Of a DNA stretch of 64,000 nucleotides, positions 1-8,990 are shown one piece after another. The stretch is from Paenibacillus sp. JDR-2 (GTDB lineage Bacteria > Bacillota > Bacilli > Paenibacillales > Paenibacillaceae), in assembly GCF_000023585.1 (NCBI RefSeq), contig NC_012914.1:396001-460000 (forward strand). The letters are read 5' to 3'. Every line of letters starts with the position of its first letter. The first letter of the stretch is position 1. The notes beneath the pieces were generated by a model. That model was not told the DNA's origin, ran no database searches, and was given only the letters and a program-made list of their open reading frames with translations. The position numbers were made by a program, and so were the translations under genes.

Positions 1-195
1 GTGTTTGCGGTGTTGAACAATTTGTTTGCCGGAGTTGTTGTCTCCTTCAACCGGTATGATGTCCGTACCGGGACGGTCCATCTGGCCGCGTACAGCCATT
101 CCCCCTTCACAGAGACGGCCAAGAGCAAAATCCGCCACTACGCCGAGGAACTTATGCCGATCGGTTCGACGGTAAATGTTACGTATTACGGCTAA
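1..195 (+). CDS. hypothetical protein, probably 5' truncated by window edge
   Basis: The frame is open from the first base of the window (GTG) to a TAA at 193-195, giving 64 residues. The true start may lie upstream. The peptide is mixed hydrophobic/polar with no signal peptide, membrane segment or motif I recognise. It ends in a short beta-prone stretch (STVNVTYYG). No function is assigned. It is followed by about 120 bp that may encode a structured RNA ending in a terminator. Confidence 0.45.
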   Translation: MFAVLNNLFAGVVVSFNRYDVRTGTVHLAAYSHSPFTETAKSKIRHYAEELMPIGSTVNVTYYG

Positions 196-337
196 TGTAT
201 TGCAAAATCAGAGGATCAGCGAAGGTTTCGGTTACGACGGACAGAGCAGCCTGCGAAGAGACCCCAAGGTAAAGACCTGCTGGGGCAGCGGGTACTTATG
301 GTACGTCTGAATCGGACCGGCCGCTGGTCCTTTTTTT
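196..337 (+). ncRNA. candidate structured RNA or 3' UTR ending in a terminator
   Basis: This gene-free stretch contains a clear hairpin: CCCCA-AGGT at 262-270, an AAAG loop, and ACCT-GC-TGGGG at 275-285. It is framed by CTGC (251) and GCAG (285) and ends in the terminator at 314-337. I cannot match it to a known family. It could be the 3' UTR of the upstream gene or a separate small RNA. Confidence 0.25.
314..337 (+). terminator. intrinsic terminator
   Basis: GGACC (314-318) pairs with GGTCC (326-330) around a GC-rich loop, followed directly by seven T (331-337). Confidence 0.75.
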
Positions 338-421
338 GTCGCCGAACCCTTCCATATCCTGTATAATCGTTAGTACAAGCTGGCGATGTGGAATCCGGGC
401 AAAAGGGGATCTGAGTGCGGG

Positions 422-682
422 ATGAGACTGAAACGATGGCGAAGTACGAAATACGCGGCCACTGTGGCCTATCTGGTACTAATTGTTCTAGGCGTGACGG
501 GAATGATACCGAGCCGTTTATCGACAAGCCTGGTTGTTATTTTGCTGGGCGTTGTCCTGTTTATTCAAAGCTACGAAGACGCGAGGCGCGGAAGAACGGC
601 CAGTATGCTGTTCTCGGCTATCGGCGGCATTATTTGCATATCGGCGCTGACGCTGATCCTGATTTTGACGGAGTTCAGCTAG
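422..682 (+). CDS. small integral membrane protein
   Basis: This 86-residue protein has a basic N-terminus (MRLKRWRSTKY) and then three hydrophobic segments at about residues 10-28, 33-50 and 62-83. A charged EDARRGR loop separates the second and third. An upstream in-frame ATG at 386 would add 12 residues, but it has no ribosome binding site. The ATG at 422 has AAAGGGG about 12 bases ahead. A perfect -10 TATAAT lies at 362-367. The gene is monocistronic with its own terminator. It is a predicted membrane protein of unknown role. Confidence 0.6.
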   Translation: MRLKRWRSTKYAATVAYLVLIVLGVTGMIPSRLSTSLVVILLGVVLFIQSYEDARRGRTASMLFSAIGGIICISALTLILILTEFS

Positions 683-709
683 GCGATAGGAATGTGGGCA
701 TGAGTGGAC

Positions 710-746
710 AAGCCTTAACGATGAATGGCATCGGTAAGGCTTTTTT
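710..746 (+). terminator. intrinsic terminator of the small membrane protein gene
   Basis: AAGCCTTA (710-717) pairs with TAAGGCTT (735-742), followed by a T run. Confidence 0.8.
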
Positions 747-898
747 GTATGCGCGGGAAGCGGGTGCGATGCGATGAGAGCGAGCGTCAGGGGCGGGCTA
801 GGGCGAATAGAGCATAGAGGCCGTCCGCCGGTGGGAGGGAAACAATTGCCCTCCGCGGGCGCCATTCATCCCTTTTAATCGCGAATAAAAAAATAGGA

Positions 899-928
899 CT
901 TTACTTGTATACAAGAATACAAGTAAAG
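899..928. promoter_or_regulatory. GntR-type operator, perfect 12-bp inverted repeat
   Basis: CTTTACTTGTAT (899-910) and ATACAAGTAAAG (917-928) are perfect inverted arms separated by 6 bp. The 10-bp palindrome TTGTATACAA (905-914) is nested inside. TTGTATACAA-like palindromes are classic GntR-family operators. The site lies 36 bp before the gntR start codon, which suggests autoregulation and control of the uxuA unit. Confidence 0.75.
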
Positions 929-964
929 TAAAGATAAGAGACATACGTGTAAGGAGGAGTGCAG

Positions 965-1666
965 ATGAACATCATTTCTTCGCTGCAGCCACAGCAGCGC
1001 AAGACGCTGGGCGATCAGATCTATGACTCGATCCGGGAGAGCATCGTTTCGTTCAAGCTGCCGCCGGGTACGATGATTTACGAGAATGAGCTGGCTGAGA
1101 GCATGAAGGTAAGCCGTACGCCAATAAGGGAAGCGATCCGGCTGCTCGTCAGCGAGCAGCTGCTGGAGGTGCTTCCGCAGCGGGGCACGCGAATCGCCCT
1201 TATCTCGGCGCGCAAGGTGAGCGAGGCCCGTTTTATCCGCGAGCAGCTTGAGCTTGGGGCGTTCCGTCTGGCATCCGTCAAATGGGGCGAGCGTGACCGC
1301 TCCGCTGAAAGTGCCGTATTCGATTCGCTCCTGGAGCAGCAGCGTGCCGCAGCCGAAGCGAAAGACATTGCGCTGTTCATGCAGCTCGATGAGGCTTTTC
1401 ACCGCGCGGTTCTGGAGATTGCCGGCAATGAAACGCTGATGCAGATGATTTATTACATGCGCGCGCATCTTAACCGCGCCCGTTACCTGGCCATTGATCA
1501 ATTCGGCCATACGGACCGTGTGATTGAAGAACACCGCCAGCTATTCGAGGCGATCCGCAGCGGGGATGAGCAGCTTGTCGCGGCGCGGCTGGAGCAGCAT
1601 ATCCGCAAGCTGGACCAGGAGCTTCCGCAGCTGCGAGAAGCGAATCCGGATTATTTCATAGATTAA
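965..1666 (+). CDS. GntR/FCD-family transcriptional regulator of hexuronate genes
   Basis: The protein has 233 residues. The start is ATG 965, seven bases after AAGGAGG; a GTG at 959 overlaps the binding site and is rejected. The N-terminal winged helix-turn-helix (about residues 8-72) carries the GntR signature around SRTPIREAIRLLVSEQLLEV. The rest is an all-helical FCD ligand-binding domain with the usual metal or ligand residues near EAFHRAV and EEHRQLFEAI. It lies 31 bp before uxuA, so it is probably a UxuR/ExuR-like sensor of a uronate intermediate. A strong GntR-type palindrome precedes it. Confidence 0.9.
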   Translation: MNIISSLQPQQRKTLGDQIYDSIRESIVSFKLPPGTMIYENELAESMKVSRTPIREAIRLLVSEQLLEVLPQRGTRIALISARKVSEARFIREQLELGAFRLASVKWGERDRSAESAVFDSLLEQQRAAAEAKDIALFMQLDEAFHRAVLEIAGNETLMQMIYYMRAHLNRARYLAIDQFGHTDRVIEEHRQLFEAIRSGDEQLVAARLEQHIRKLDQELPQLREANPDYFID

Positions 1667-1697
1667 ATTCAAATTTCCTTGGGAGAGGACAACTATC

Positions 1698-2771
1698 ATG
1701 AGAATGACTTTTCGTTGGTACGGAGAAGGCAATGATTCGGTAAGTCTGAAGCAGATCAAGCAAATTCCGGGGGTAGAAGGCCTCGTATGGGCGCTGCATG
1801 ACGTTCCGGCGGGCGAAGAATGGCCGATGGACAAAATCATGGAATACAAGCGTCTGGCCGACGAGCACGGCTTCCATCTGGAAGTAGTAGAAAGCGTAAA
1901 CGTGCACGATGATATCAAGCTAGGCTTGCCATCGCGCGACCAATACATCGAGAACTACAAGCGGACGATCGAGAAGCTGGCAACGGTAGGCGTAAAAGTC
2001 ATCTGCTATAACTTCATGCCGATATTCGACTGGATGCGGACCGATCTGTTCAAAGAGATGGAAGACGGCTCAACCGCGCTGTTCTTCGACAAAGCCAAAA
2101 TCCAAAGCATGAGCGCGGAAGAACTGGTATCCAACATCGCGGGCAATTCCTCTTACTCGATGCCGGGCTGGGAGCCGGAGCGCCTGAAGCGTCTTGCTCC
2201 GTTGTTCGAAGCGTACAAGGACGTGACGGAGGAGGATCTCTTTAACAACCTTAAGTATTTCCTTGAGCAGATCATTCCGGTTTGCGAAAAGCATGACATT
2301 AAAATGGCCATCCATCCGGATGACCCTCCATACTCGGTATTTGGCCTGCCGCGGATCGTGACCAGCCGCGATAATTTGGCCAGATTATTGAAACTCGTAG
2401 ACAGCCCGTATAACGGACTGACGCTGTGCAGCGGTTCGCTTGGCGCGAACCCGGATAACGATATTCCCGCGTTGGTGCGGGAGTTCGCGGACCGGATTCC
2501 TTTTGCCCATATCCGCAACGTGCGCGTGTACGAGAATGGCGATTTTATTGAGACTTCCCACAAATCGAGCGATGGCACGGTAGATATTGCGGAGGTTGTT
2601 CGCGCGTACCACGAGAGCGGGTTTACGGGATATGCGCGACCTGACCACGGCCGCCATATTTGGGATGAGGAATGCCGTCCGGGGTACGGTCTGTATGACC
2701 GCGCGCTTGGCATTATGTATCTGTGGGGCGTTTGGGACGGACTTGAGCGAATTCGAAAGGGGAATGTTTAA
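1698..2771 (+). CDS. uxuA: D-mannonate dehydratase
   Basis: This 357-residue protein has the usual length for UxuA, which converts D-mannonate to 2-keto-3-deoxygluconate in cytoplasmic glucuronate catabolism. The N-terminus ([17 protein letters not shown]) and the HPDDPP metal-site motif at about residues 205-210 are typical of this TIM-barrel family. So is the C-terminal [12 protein letters not shown] segment. The start has GGGAGAGG 8-10 bases upstream. It is followed immediately by the mannonate oxidoreductase gene, so the two act on consecutive intermediates. The upstream GntR protein probably controls both. Confidence 0.95.
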   Translation: MRMTFRWYGEGNDSVSLKQIKQIPGVEGLVWALHDVPAGEEWPMDKIMEYKRLADEHGFHLEVVESVNVHDDIKLGLPSRDQYIENYKRTIEKLATVGVKVICYNFMPIFDWMRTDLFKEMEDGSTALFFDKAKIQSMSAEELVSNIAGNSSYSMPGWEPERLKRLAPLFEAYKDVTEEDLFNNLKYFLEQIIPVCEKHDIKMAIHPDDPPYSVFGLPRIVTSRDNLARLLKLVDSPYNGLTLCSGSLGANPDNDIPALVREFADRIPFAHIRNVRVYENGDFIETSHKSSDGTVDIAEVVRAYHESGFTGYARPDHGRHIWDEECRPGYGLYDRALGIMYLWGVWDGLERIRKGNV

Positions 2772-2772
2772 G

Positions 2773-3621
2773 ATGGTACCGAATCATGAGAATCTGGCAG
2801 GCAAGGTTGCCGTTATTACCGGAGGAAGCGGCGTGCTGTGCGCCGAGATGGCAAGAGAGCTGGGCCGCCAAGGCGTAAAGGTAGCGATTCTGAACCGCAC
2901 GGCGGAAAAAGGCGAGGCCGTAGCGCGCGAAATCCGCGAAGCAGGCGGCGTGGCGATCGCGGTTGCGTGCAATGTGGTGGATGCGGAGAGCGTGAAGGAA
3001 GCTAGCGCGGTTGTGCTGGAGCAGCTTGGCAGCTGCGATATTCTGATCAATGGCGCAGGAGGCAACCATCCGGACGGCATTACAACGAAAGAGACGTTCC
3101 ATCCGGACGATCTGGAGAACCCTGACGTGACGAGCTTTTTCGATCTGAAAAAAGAAGGCTTTGGTTTTGTATTCGATCTGAACCTTCTCGGCACTCTTAT
3201 TCCGACGCAAGTCTTCGCGAAGCAAATGATCAACAAACCGGGTGCAACGGTGATCAATATGTCCTCGATGAGCGCTCCGAGTCCAATGACGAAGGTGCCT
3301 GCGTATAGCGCGGCTAAGGCTGCGATCAACAACTTCACGCAATGGCTGGCCGTTCATATGGCGGATGTCGGCATTCGCGTAAATGCGATTGCGCCGGGCT
3401 TTTTCCTGACGGAGCAGAACCGTAAGCTTCTAACGAACGAAGACGGCTCCTTGACCGAGCGTTCGAATAAAATCATTACCCATACGCCGATGCGCCGCTT
3501 CGGCAAACCGGAGGATCTGCTGGGGACTCTCGTATGGCTGGCGGATGACAGCGTGTCCGGCTTCGTAACCGGCATTACCGTTCCGGTCGACGGCGGCTTT
3601 ATGGCTTACTCCGGCGTGTAG
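2773..3621 (+). CDS. uxuB: D-mannonate oxidoreductase, SDR family (UxuB/YjmF type)
   Basis: This 282-residue short-chain dehydrogenase has the cofactor loop [13 protein letters not shown] near residue 15, an N-A-G-like segment ([11 protein letters not shown]) and the catalytic YxxxK (PAYSAAKAA). It resembles B. subtilis YjmF, which reduces fructuronate to mannonate and sits beside uxuA. ATG 2773 is chosen because AAAGGGG lies 10 bases upstream. The in-frame ATG 2764 is too close to that site. The gene begins one base after the uxuA stop, so translation is coupled. Substrate assignment rests largely on this neighbour. Confidence 0.85.
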   Translation: MVPNHENLAGKVAVITGGSGVLCAEMARELGRQGVKVAILNRTAEKGEAVAREIREAGGVAIAVACNVVDAESVKEASAVVLEQLGSCDILINGAGGNHPDGITTKETFHPDDLENPDVTSFFDLKKEGFGFVFDLNLLGTLIPTQVFAKQMINKPGATVINMSSMSAPSPMTKVPAYSAAKAAINNFTQWLAVHMADVGIRVNAIAPGFFLTEQNRKLLTNEDGSLTERSNKIITHTPMRRFGKPEDLLGTLVWLADDSVSGFVTGITVPVDGGFMAYSGV

Positions 3622-3730
3622 TACTAGGCGGGAAGAGAACCGCTGGGCCTTCCGCAACTCGAAACTTGCAAGCACAATGTGGTAATATAAGGTGCAGTTT
3701 AGTTCGCGAAAATTGGAAGGAGTGGCGATT

Positions 3731-4660
3731 GTGAAATACCGGAGACTCGGAAGTACGGATCTTAACGTATCGGTCATTGGGATCGGAACGTGGCAGTTCG
3801 GAGGAGAATGGGGCCGCGAGTATACGCAAGGCGAGGCGGATGCGATTCTCGACAAAGGACATGAGCTTGGCATCAATCTGATTGATACCGCTGAATGCTA
3901 CGGCGATCATCTGTCGGAATCGCTTATTGGCGATTATATCAGCCGCCGCAATCGCGAGGACTGGATTATCGCAACGAAATTCGGCCATCACTTCCATGAG
4001 CGGTTCACGCGTACGGATTCTTTTGACCCGGCTGGTGTGATCGAACAGCTGGATGCATCTTTAAAGGCGTTAAAAGTTGACTACATTGATCTTTATCAGT
4101 TCCATTCCGGACCTGACCAAGTGTTTGATAACGATGACTTATGGACGGCGCTGGACAAGCAGGTGCAGGCGGGCAAAATCCGTTTCCTTGGCACTTCGAT
4201 CGGCAGCAACGCCAATATTCATCAAACGGAGGCTTCAACGAAAGTAGGCTCCCGTGCGATCCAAGTCGTGTACAATCGTCTGGACCGCGTGCCGGAGGAA
4301 CAGGTCTTCCCGTCCTGCCAGCGGCAGGACCTCGGCGTGCTTGCGCGCGTACCGCTGGCGAGCGGATACCTCAGCGGCAAGTACAAGCCGGGAGCCGTGT
4401 TCAGCAGCACGGATGTGCGTCATCGTCATGATGCGGAAAGCACATTGGAAAAGCTGAAGGAAGTCGAGCGCATTCAGCGCGAGGAAGTGCCGCAAGGCGT
4501 GGACATGGCCAGCTGGGCGCTCGCATGGTGCCTCAAGCACCCGGCCGTAACGGCTGTAATTCCGGGCTGCAAGGATCCGGAGCAGGTGGCATCCAATGCG
4601 CTTGCCGCGCAGCTTGCGAGCGAGCCTCATCCGCAGGACGTGAAGCTTTCGAAGGAATAG
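3731..4660 (+). CDS. aldo/keto reductase
   Basis: This 309-residue NADP-dependent aldo/keto reductase has the catalytic set Asp and Tyr in NLIDTAECYG, Lys in WIIATKFGHH and His in YQFHSG. The C-terminal AVIPGCKDPEQV cofactor-binding segment is present. GTG 3731 is preferred, with GGAAGGAG about 8 bases ahead; an upstream in-frame start at 3692 lacks such a site. It follows the uxu genes by 109 bp and ends at a terminator, so it may reduce a sugar acid or aldehyde in the same pathway. The substrate cannot be read from the sequence. Confidence 0.88.
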   Translation: MKYRRLGSTDLNVSVIGIGTWQFGGEWGREYTQGEADAILDKGHELGINLIDTAECYGDHLSESLIGDYISRRNREDWIIATKFGHHFHERFTRTDSFDPAGVIEQLDASLKALKVDYIDLYQFHSGPDQVFDNDDLWTALDKQVQAGKIRFLGTSIGSNANIHQTEASTKVGSRAIQVVYNRLDRVPEEQVFPSCQRQDLGVLARVPLASGYLSGKYKPGAVFSSTDVRHRHDAESTLEKLKEVERIQREEVPQGVDMASWALAWCLKHPAVTAVIPGCKDPEQVASNALAAQLASEPHPQDVKLSKE

Positions 4661-4672
4661 GAATGCATGGAA

Positions 4673-4707
4673 GGGCCGGCCCATTCAGGGGGCTGGCTCT
4701 TTTTTTA
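4673..4707 (+). terminator. intrinsic terminator of the uxu-AKR unit
   Basis: GGGCCGGCCC (4673-4682) pairs with GGGCTGGCTC (4690-4699) with two wobble pairs, followed by a run of eight T. Confidence 0.85.
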
Positions 4708-4736
4708 TTTAAAGGACGGGAAGGAGGTTGGATGAT

Positions 4737-5156
4737 GTGTTTAGAAAGTGGGTAGCAGCAGGGTTTGTTGCGCTGGTGCTGGTTATAGCGGCAGGCTGCA
4801 GTCAGAAGATAGTGCCGGATACAGCCGCGATACCGGACTATGCGCCGTTCCTCACGGAACAGGCCGGGGAGCTGCTTGTCGTTGTATTGGCGAAGGATAA
4901 GGTGCAGGAAGAAACGCGGGCAGTCAACGATATGGTGGCCGCAATGGCGGGTCGCTTCACGCCGGTTATCTACGATGTGAATACGGAAGAAGGAAAGAAA
5001 ACAGTGGAGCAGCTCGGAGCAGGCAGCGGAGGGTATCCCGCGTACTATTTGTTCGATGACCAGCAGCTTTTAGCGCAAGGCCATGATCTCCCGCAGATTG
5101 CGCAAGCCGCTATGGACTACAAAGACAGGCTGTCGATTGGCGGGACGGGTGGGTGA
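4737..5156 (+). CDS. putative lipoprotein with thioredoxin-like fold
   Basis: GTG 4737 is nine bases after AAGGAGG and gives 139 residues. The N-terminus is a lipoprotein signal: basic FRK, a hydrophobic core, and the lipobox VIAAGC with Cys at about residue 21. The mature part (ELLVVVLAKDK, then TPVIYDVNTEEGKKTVEQLG and GYPAYYLFDD) follows the strand-helix order of thioredoxin folds, but no CxxC is present. It is therefore probably not an oxidoreductase. It would be anchored on the outer face of the membrane. The fold is an inference from the pattern alone. Confidence 0.6.
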   Translation: MFRKWVAAGFVALVLVIAAGCSQKIVPDTAAIPDYAPFLTEQAGELLVVVLAKDKVQEETRAVNDMVAAMAGRFTPVIYDVNTEEGKKTVEQLGAGSGGYPAYYLFDDQQLLAQGHDLPQIAQAAMDYKDRLSIGGTGG

Positions 5157-5248
5157 TACGCATCAACGCCAATAGGACCTAACCTGGCCTCACTCTGATG
5201 CGGGGGACGCGGGAGTGAAGGAAGCTAGGCCCTGCGATAAGCCAACGT

Positions 5249-6241
5249 TTAGAAGAAAAAGAACGAGCGCAGTCCTCGTTTTTTGCGTTTGCCTTCATTC
5301 TCGGCGGCGGCTTTGGCGCTTTCTCCGAAAGCAAGCAGCTCTTGCTGAGGCGTGCGAAGGGCTTCAATGGTAGCGGAAAGCTCGGTCAGCGATTTGCGGA
5401 GCTCCTCAAGCTCTTTGCGATGATGGAGCAATTGGACGGTTACGACTTCATCGGCCTTCTGGGACAGGGCAGCTTCTATGGCATTTAGACGTTCGAGCAT
5501 CGGATCTGGTTCGTCGATTAGGGAGGATGAAGGATGGACAGGGGCAGAAGGGACGATGACTTGAGAAGCTTTAGACGATTGGGAAGCGGATTCCACCGGC
5601 GATTGAGCTGCTGGGCTCACCCGATCACCGGCCGTCACATCAATAGCTGCCGCAGCATGCTGAAGGCCGGTTGTAATCTCAGCCGACGCCTCGGCTCCTT
5701 GGGCTTCGGCTTCGCCGCCTGCCGCGTATACGTTACCGGCGCTATCCACCACCAGCGCCCCAACGCCGCTTCTGCCAATTGGATTAGCCGCTGCGCCCGT
5801 AGAAGAGTTGCCGCCAACCGTATGAAGGTTGCCGGCATTGTCCACAAAGCCGCCAGCTCGGCCTACGCCTGCACCAACCACTTCATTTGATACAGGAATA
5901 TTCCTCGAGGCAACTGCCAGCTTACCGGAATCATCTGACTTGCTTGCCGGGCGTTCCGCCACAACAGACGGAGCGGCTTCGGCCGTTCCCATGACCTCAG
6001 CGGCGACCGCCGCCAATGTCTCTTCTTCCGCCAGCGACAGCAGCCGGATGTCGTATAGGGCTGTTCCGGAATCCAACTGGCCTTTGATTTTCCGAAGCTT
6101 ATCCATGGCCGGGGTGTCAAAAATATAATGTCCAAACATATCTTTCCGGAAGGAAGCCGGGAAGGTCGATACCCACCGCCTGACGGTTGTTTCACTGACA
6201 GCCAGCTGATGGGCTGCCTCTTTCGTTTTGAGCAACGTCAT
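5249..6241 (-). CDS. RacA-like MerR-family DNA-binding protein with coiled coil
   Basis: This 330-residue protein begins with a MerR-type helix-turn-helix (KTKEAAHQLAVSETTVRRWV, residues 5-24). A GHYIFDTPAMDKL wing and a DSGTALYDI segment follow, as in RacA. The middle (about 100-230) is low-complexity, Ala/Gly/Ser-rich linker. A coiled coil (about 250-300, ERLNAIEAALSQKADEV onward) and a basic tail KRKKRGLRSFFFF close it. RacA anchors chromosome origins at the cell pole during sporulation. The tail here could be a membrane or polar anchor. The start has GAGGTGATG directly upstream. The long linker is unusual, so orthology is uncertain. Confidence 0.6.
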   Translation of the reverse strand: MTLLKTKEAAHQLAVSETTVRRWVSTFPASFRKDMFGHYIFDTPAMDKLRKIKGQLDSGTALYDIRLLSLAEEETLAAVAAEVMGTAEAAPSVVAERPASKSDDSGKLAVASRNIPVSNEVVGAGVGRAGGFVDNAGNLHTVGGNSSTGAAANPIGRSGVGALVVDSAGNVYAAGGEAEAQGAEASAEITTGLQHAAAAIDVTAGDRVSPAAQSPVESASQSSKASQVIVPSAPVHPSSSLIDEPDPMLERLNAIEAALSQKADEVVTVQLLHHRKELEELRKSLTELSATIEALRTPQQELLAFGESAKAAAENEGKRKKRGLRSFFFF

Positions 6242-6489
6242 TTCATCACCTCATTCATTTGTCACTTACGAGACTTATTCGTCCTCGAAAACGATCTCCC
6301 TGCCCGCCTGACAAAGGTAGTGGTATATCGCTAAAAGAAGTGTTCATCCGATTCGATTCGCAAAATCCGGGACGTTCGACAGTATTCAGCAAAGGATTCT
6401 GATAGACAACTCTTCCTTTAAAAAGCGAACGTTATATATCATAGAGGATAAATAGTTCGTGAATAGAACGTATTTTTGCGAAAAAAGGA

Positions 6490-6519
6490 TTGACAGTGCC
6501 TAGGTTTGTCCAGTAACCT
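6490..6519 (+). promoter_or_regulatory. possible sigma-A promoter of the purine permease transcript
   Basis: TTGACA (6490-6495) matches the -35 consensus. A weak -10 TAACCT (6514-6519) lies 18 bp downstream. Transcription would start about 25 bp before the aptamer. Confidence 0.4.
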
Positions 6520-6553
6520 TATGAAGGTTAATTGAACAGCTAACATCACTATC

Positions 6554-6619
6554 ATTCGTATATCCTCATCAATATGGCGTGAGGGTCTCTACAAGGAGCC
6601 AAAAATCCTAACTACGAAT
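6554..6619 (+). promoter_or_regulatory. purine riboswitch aptamer, guanine class
   Basis: P1 is ATTCGTA (6554-6560) with TACGAAT (6613-6619). P2 is CCTCA (6564-6568) with TGAGG. The L2 motif AATATGG, the J2/3 motif TCTCTAC and a P3 hairpin AGGA/TCCT all match the purine riboswitch layout. J3/1 reads AACTA, placing C at the specificity position (74), as in guanine/hypoxanthine aptamers. It precedes a guanine/hypoxanthine-type permease gene by about 140 bp. Confidence 0.9.
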
Positions 6620-6667
6620 AAGGGATACGTGTACCATCTTCCCTTATTCGCGGCGTAGGATTTTTTT
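6606..6667 (+). terminator. riboswitch expression-platform terminator
   Basis: TCCTA (6606-6610) pairs with TAGGA (6656-6660), and CGAATAAGGG (6615-6624) pairs with CCCTTATTCG (6641-6650). Seven T follow (6661-6667). The 5' arm contains the 3' strands of P3 and P1, so aptamer and terminator cannot form together. Confidence 0.85.
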
Positions 6668-6756
6668 GTTTTCCAGATTTACTAATCCGGCGCATTCAAG
6701 GGGACAATAGGTAACACGCAATCCGGACATTAAGGACAACCTGGAGGGAACAAGCA

Positions 6757-8055
6757 ATGGATCGCCTGTTTAAACTGAAAGAGCGGGGTACTACGTTAAC
6801 AACGGAGCTGCTCGCGGGAATTACGACCTTTCTTACGATGGTCTATATCGTAATCGTTAACCCCGGCGTATTAAGCGAAGCGGGAATGGACTTCCACGGC
6901 GTCTTTATCGCAACCGTCCTCGCAAGTATCGTGGCAACGCTCATTATGGGACTTTTCTCGAATTACCCGATTGCACTGGCGCCCGGCATGGGGCTTAACG
7001 CTTATTTCGCGTTTTCTGTCGTAGGGGGAGAAGGCGTATCTTGGCAGACGGCGCTTGGCGCGGTTTTTGTCGCCGGGGTTATCTTCATCCTGCTGTCTCT
7101 GACTTCCTTCCGCTACATGCTGCTTGATGCCATTCCATCAAGCCTGAAGCATGCCATTACGGCGGGTATCGGCTTATTCATTACGTTTATCGGTCTGCAA
7201 AATGCAAAAATCGTCGTTGCTTCGCCAGCGACCCTGATTACGATGGGGGATCTGTCGCAGCCGATGACGCTGCTTACGATTGTAGGTCTTATTATCTCGC
7301 TTATTCTGATGGCTTACCGGGTGAAGGGCTTCCTGTTTATCGGCATGATCATCACGGCTATTATCGCGGTCATCACAGGGCAGATGCATCTGCCGGAAAA
7401 ATGGGCTGCGCTGCCTACAGGTCTCAGTGCGACGGCTTTCCAGCTGGATATTGGCGGCGTGTTCCAAAATGGGCTTTATGCCGTTATTTTCACTTTCCTG
7501 CTTATTACGCTATTTGATACAACCGGCACGATGCTTGGCGTTGCGGAGCAAGCCGGCTTGCTCAAGGACAATAAGTTCCCGCGTTCGCGCGGCGCGCTGC
7601 TTGCCGATGCCATTGGCACAACTACCGGCGCATTGCTTGGCACAAGCCCAACCTCCGCGTATGTCGAGTCGAGCTCGGGGGTAGCCGTAGGCGGCAGAAC
7701 CGGTCTGACGGCCATTACGGTAAGCGTGCTGCTGGCGCTTACGCTCTTTTTCTCCCCGACGGTATCGGTTCTCGCGGGTATTCCGGCCATTACGGCTCCG
7801 GCGCTTATTATCGTGGGCTTCCTGATGATAAACGTCCTGCGCAAAATCGATTGGAGCGACATTGAAGAAGCATTCCCGGCATTCCTGATCGTTGTTCTTA
7901 TGCCGCTTACGTACAGCATCGCAACGGGGATTGGCATCGGCTTTATCGTGTATCCGATTCTGAAGCTGATCCGCGGCAAGGGCAAAGAGGTTCATCCGAT
8001 TTTCTACGTATTCGCGGTTCTGTTCTTTATCCAAATCGGTTTCTTCAGCCATTAG
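6757..8055 (+). CDS. pbuG: NCS2-family guanine/hypoxanthine permease (PbuG/AzgA type)
   Basis: The protein has 432 residues with about 12-14 hydrophobic segments. Diagnostic stretches of the AzgA/PbuG branch include [18 protein letters not shown] near the N-terminus, [14 protein letters not shown], and the [20 protein letters not shown] loop around residues 298-318. It is a plasma-membrane purine/H+ symporter. The start has TGGAGGGAAC in good position. Expression is governed by the guanine-class riboswitch just upstream. It appears monocistronic; tgl follows after about 100 bp. Confidence 0.92.
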   Translation: MDRLFKLKERGTTLTTELLAGITTFLTMVYIVIVNPGVLSEAGMDFHGVFIATVLASIVATLIMGLFSNYPIALAPGMGLNAYFAFSVVGGEGVSWQTALGAVFVAGVIFILLSLTSFRYMLLDAIPSSLKHAITAGIGLFITFIGLQNAKIVVASPATLITMGDLSQPMTLLTIVGLIISLILMAYRVKGFLFIGMIITAIIAVITGQMHLPEKWAALPTGLSATAFQLDIGGVFQNGLYAVIFTFLLITLFDTTGTMLGVAEQAGLLKDNKFPRSRGALLADAIGTTTGALLGTSPTSAYVESSSGVAVGGRTGLTAITVSVLLALTLFFSPTVSVLAGIPAITAPALIIVGFLMINVLRKIDWSDIEEAFPAFLIVVLMPLTYSIATGIGIGFIVYPILKLIRGKGKEVHPIFYVFAVLFFIQIGFFSH

Positions 8056-8156
8056 CCATCCGCCTATAATACCCATTTCGCTGCCTAGGGAAGAGCACCA
8101 ATCCCTGCCCTTACACGTACAATAACCCATGGCAAGATCATGGGAGGGGTAGGGGA

Positions 8157-8921
8157 ATGCTTCAAATTTCGGGCACTGACGCCGGGGATATTAACCCGTT
8201 TGCGTTAACGCCGGTCGAGCGGGACGTGCTGCAAGGCAAGCAGAACAGTCCCGTTGTCTACCAATATGATTCAATGGACTCGCTCCGGTTCGAGCTGCGC
8301 CTTCGGGACCGTACGGTGAATGCGGCCAGAATGCTGCAGGACAGCCGGGCGGACTTCGCGGTATTCCGTAATTCCAGATGCAATCCGCGTTATTGGACGC
8401 GGACGGAGAACGGGGGCTTCCAGATGAATCCGGATGTCCAGCCTTCGGATGCGATTAACGATATTTTTCAGAATGGCGAGAATTACGGGTTCGAATGCGC
8501 GACCGCGATTGTAATCGTGCTGTACAAAGCGGTGCTGGATACAATCGGGGAGCAAGCGTTCAACAAGCTGTTTAATCCGCTGTATCTGCGGGACTGGAAC
8601 CATGACAGCGACTTGTGGTTTATTACGACACATAACAAGAACGAATCGTACCCGGGCGACGTGATGTACTTCCGCAATCCCGATTTCGACCGGGAGACGC
8701 CGGAATGGCAAGGGGAGAACGTCGTGAAGCTGTCGGATAATCTGTTCTTCGGCCACGGCATCGGTGTTGAGACGGGTGAACAGATCGTCAGCGCATTAAA
8801 TAGAATGCGCGAGCCGTTCAGCACGGAATCGGCTTATCTCGACGATTTGGTCGTTCATCCGAACTTCCAGCATTTGAAGCAGATCGCGGCTCGGGGCAGC
8901 CGCTTTGCGGTAAGACTGTAA
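8157..8921 (+). CDS. tgl: spore-coat protein-glutamine gamma-glutamyltransferase
   Basis: This 254-residue transglutaminase is close to the 245-residue B. subtilis Tgl. The catalytic Cys is in NYGFECATAIV (Cys114), next to the conserved Glu. The second conserved region, FFGHGIGVETGE, is also present. Tgl forms epsilon-(gamma-glutamyl)lysine cross-links between coat proteins late in sporulation, in the mother cell. The start has GGGGTAGGGG a few bases ahead. The gene is monocistronic and ends at a bidirectional terminator. It is one of the best indications that the organism forms spores. Confidence 0.95.
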   Translation: MLQISGTDAGDINPFALTPVERDVLQGKQNSPVVYQYDSMDSLRFELRLRDRTVNAARMLQDSRADFAVFRNSRCNPRYWTRTENGGFQMNPDVQPSDAINDIFQNGENYGFECATAIVIVLYKAVLDTIGEQAFNKLFNPLYLRDWNHDSDLWFITTHNKNESYPGDVMYFRNPDFDRETPEWQGENVVKLSDNLFFGHGIGVETGEQIVSALNRMREPFSTESAYLDDLVVHPNFQHLKQIAARGSRFAVRL

Positions 8922-8957
8922 AATGAATTAGAGATGGGCCATCTCAGGTGCTCATAG

Positions 8958-8990
8958 ATGAAATAAGACCCTCTCGGGGTCTTATTTCAT
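8958..8990. terminator. bidirectional intrinsic terminator
   Basis: ATGAAATAAGACCC (8958-8971) pairs perfectly with GGGTCTTATTTCAT (8977-8990) around a 5-base loop. The stem has A/T-rich ends on both sides and separates convergent tgl and the AraC gene. Confidence 0.85.
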
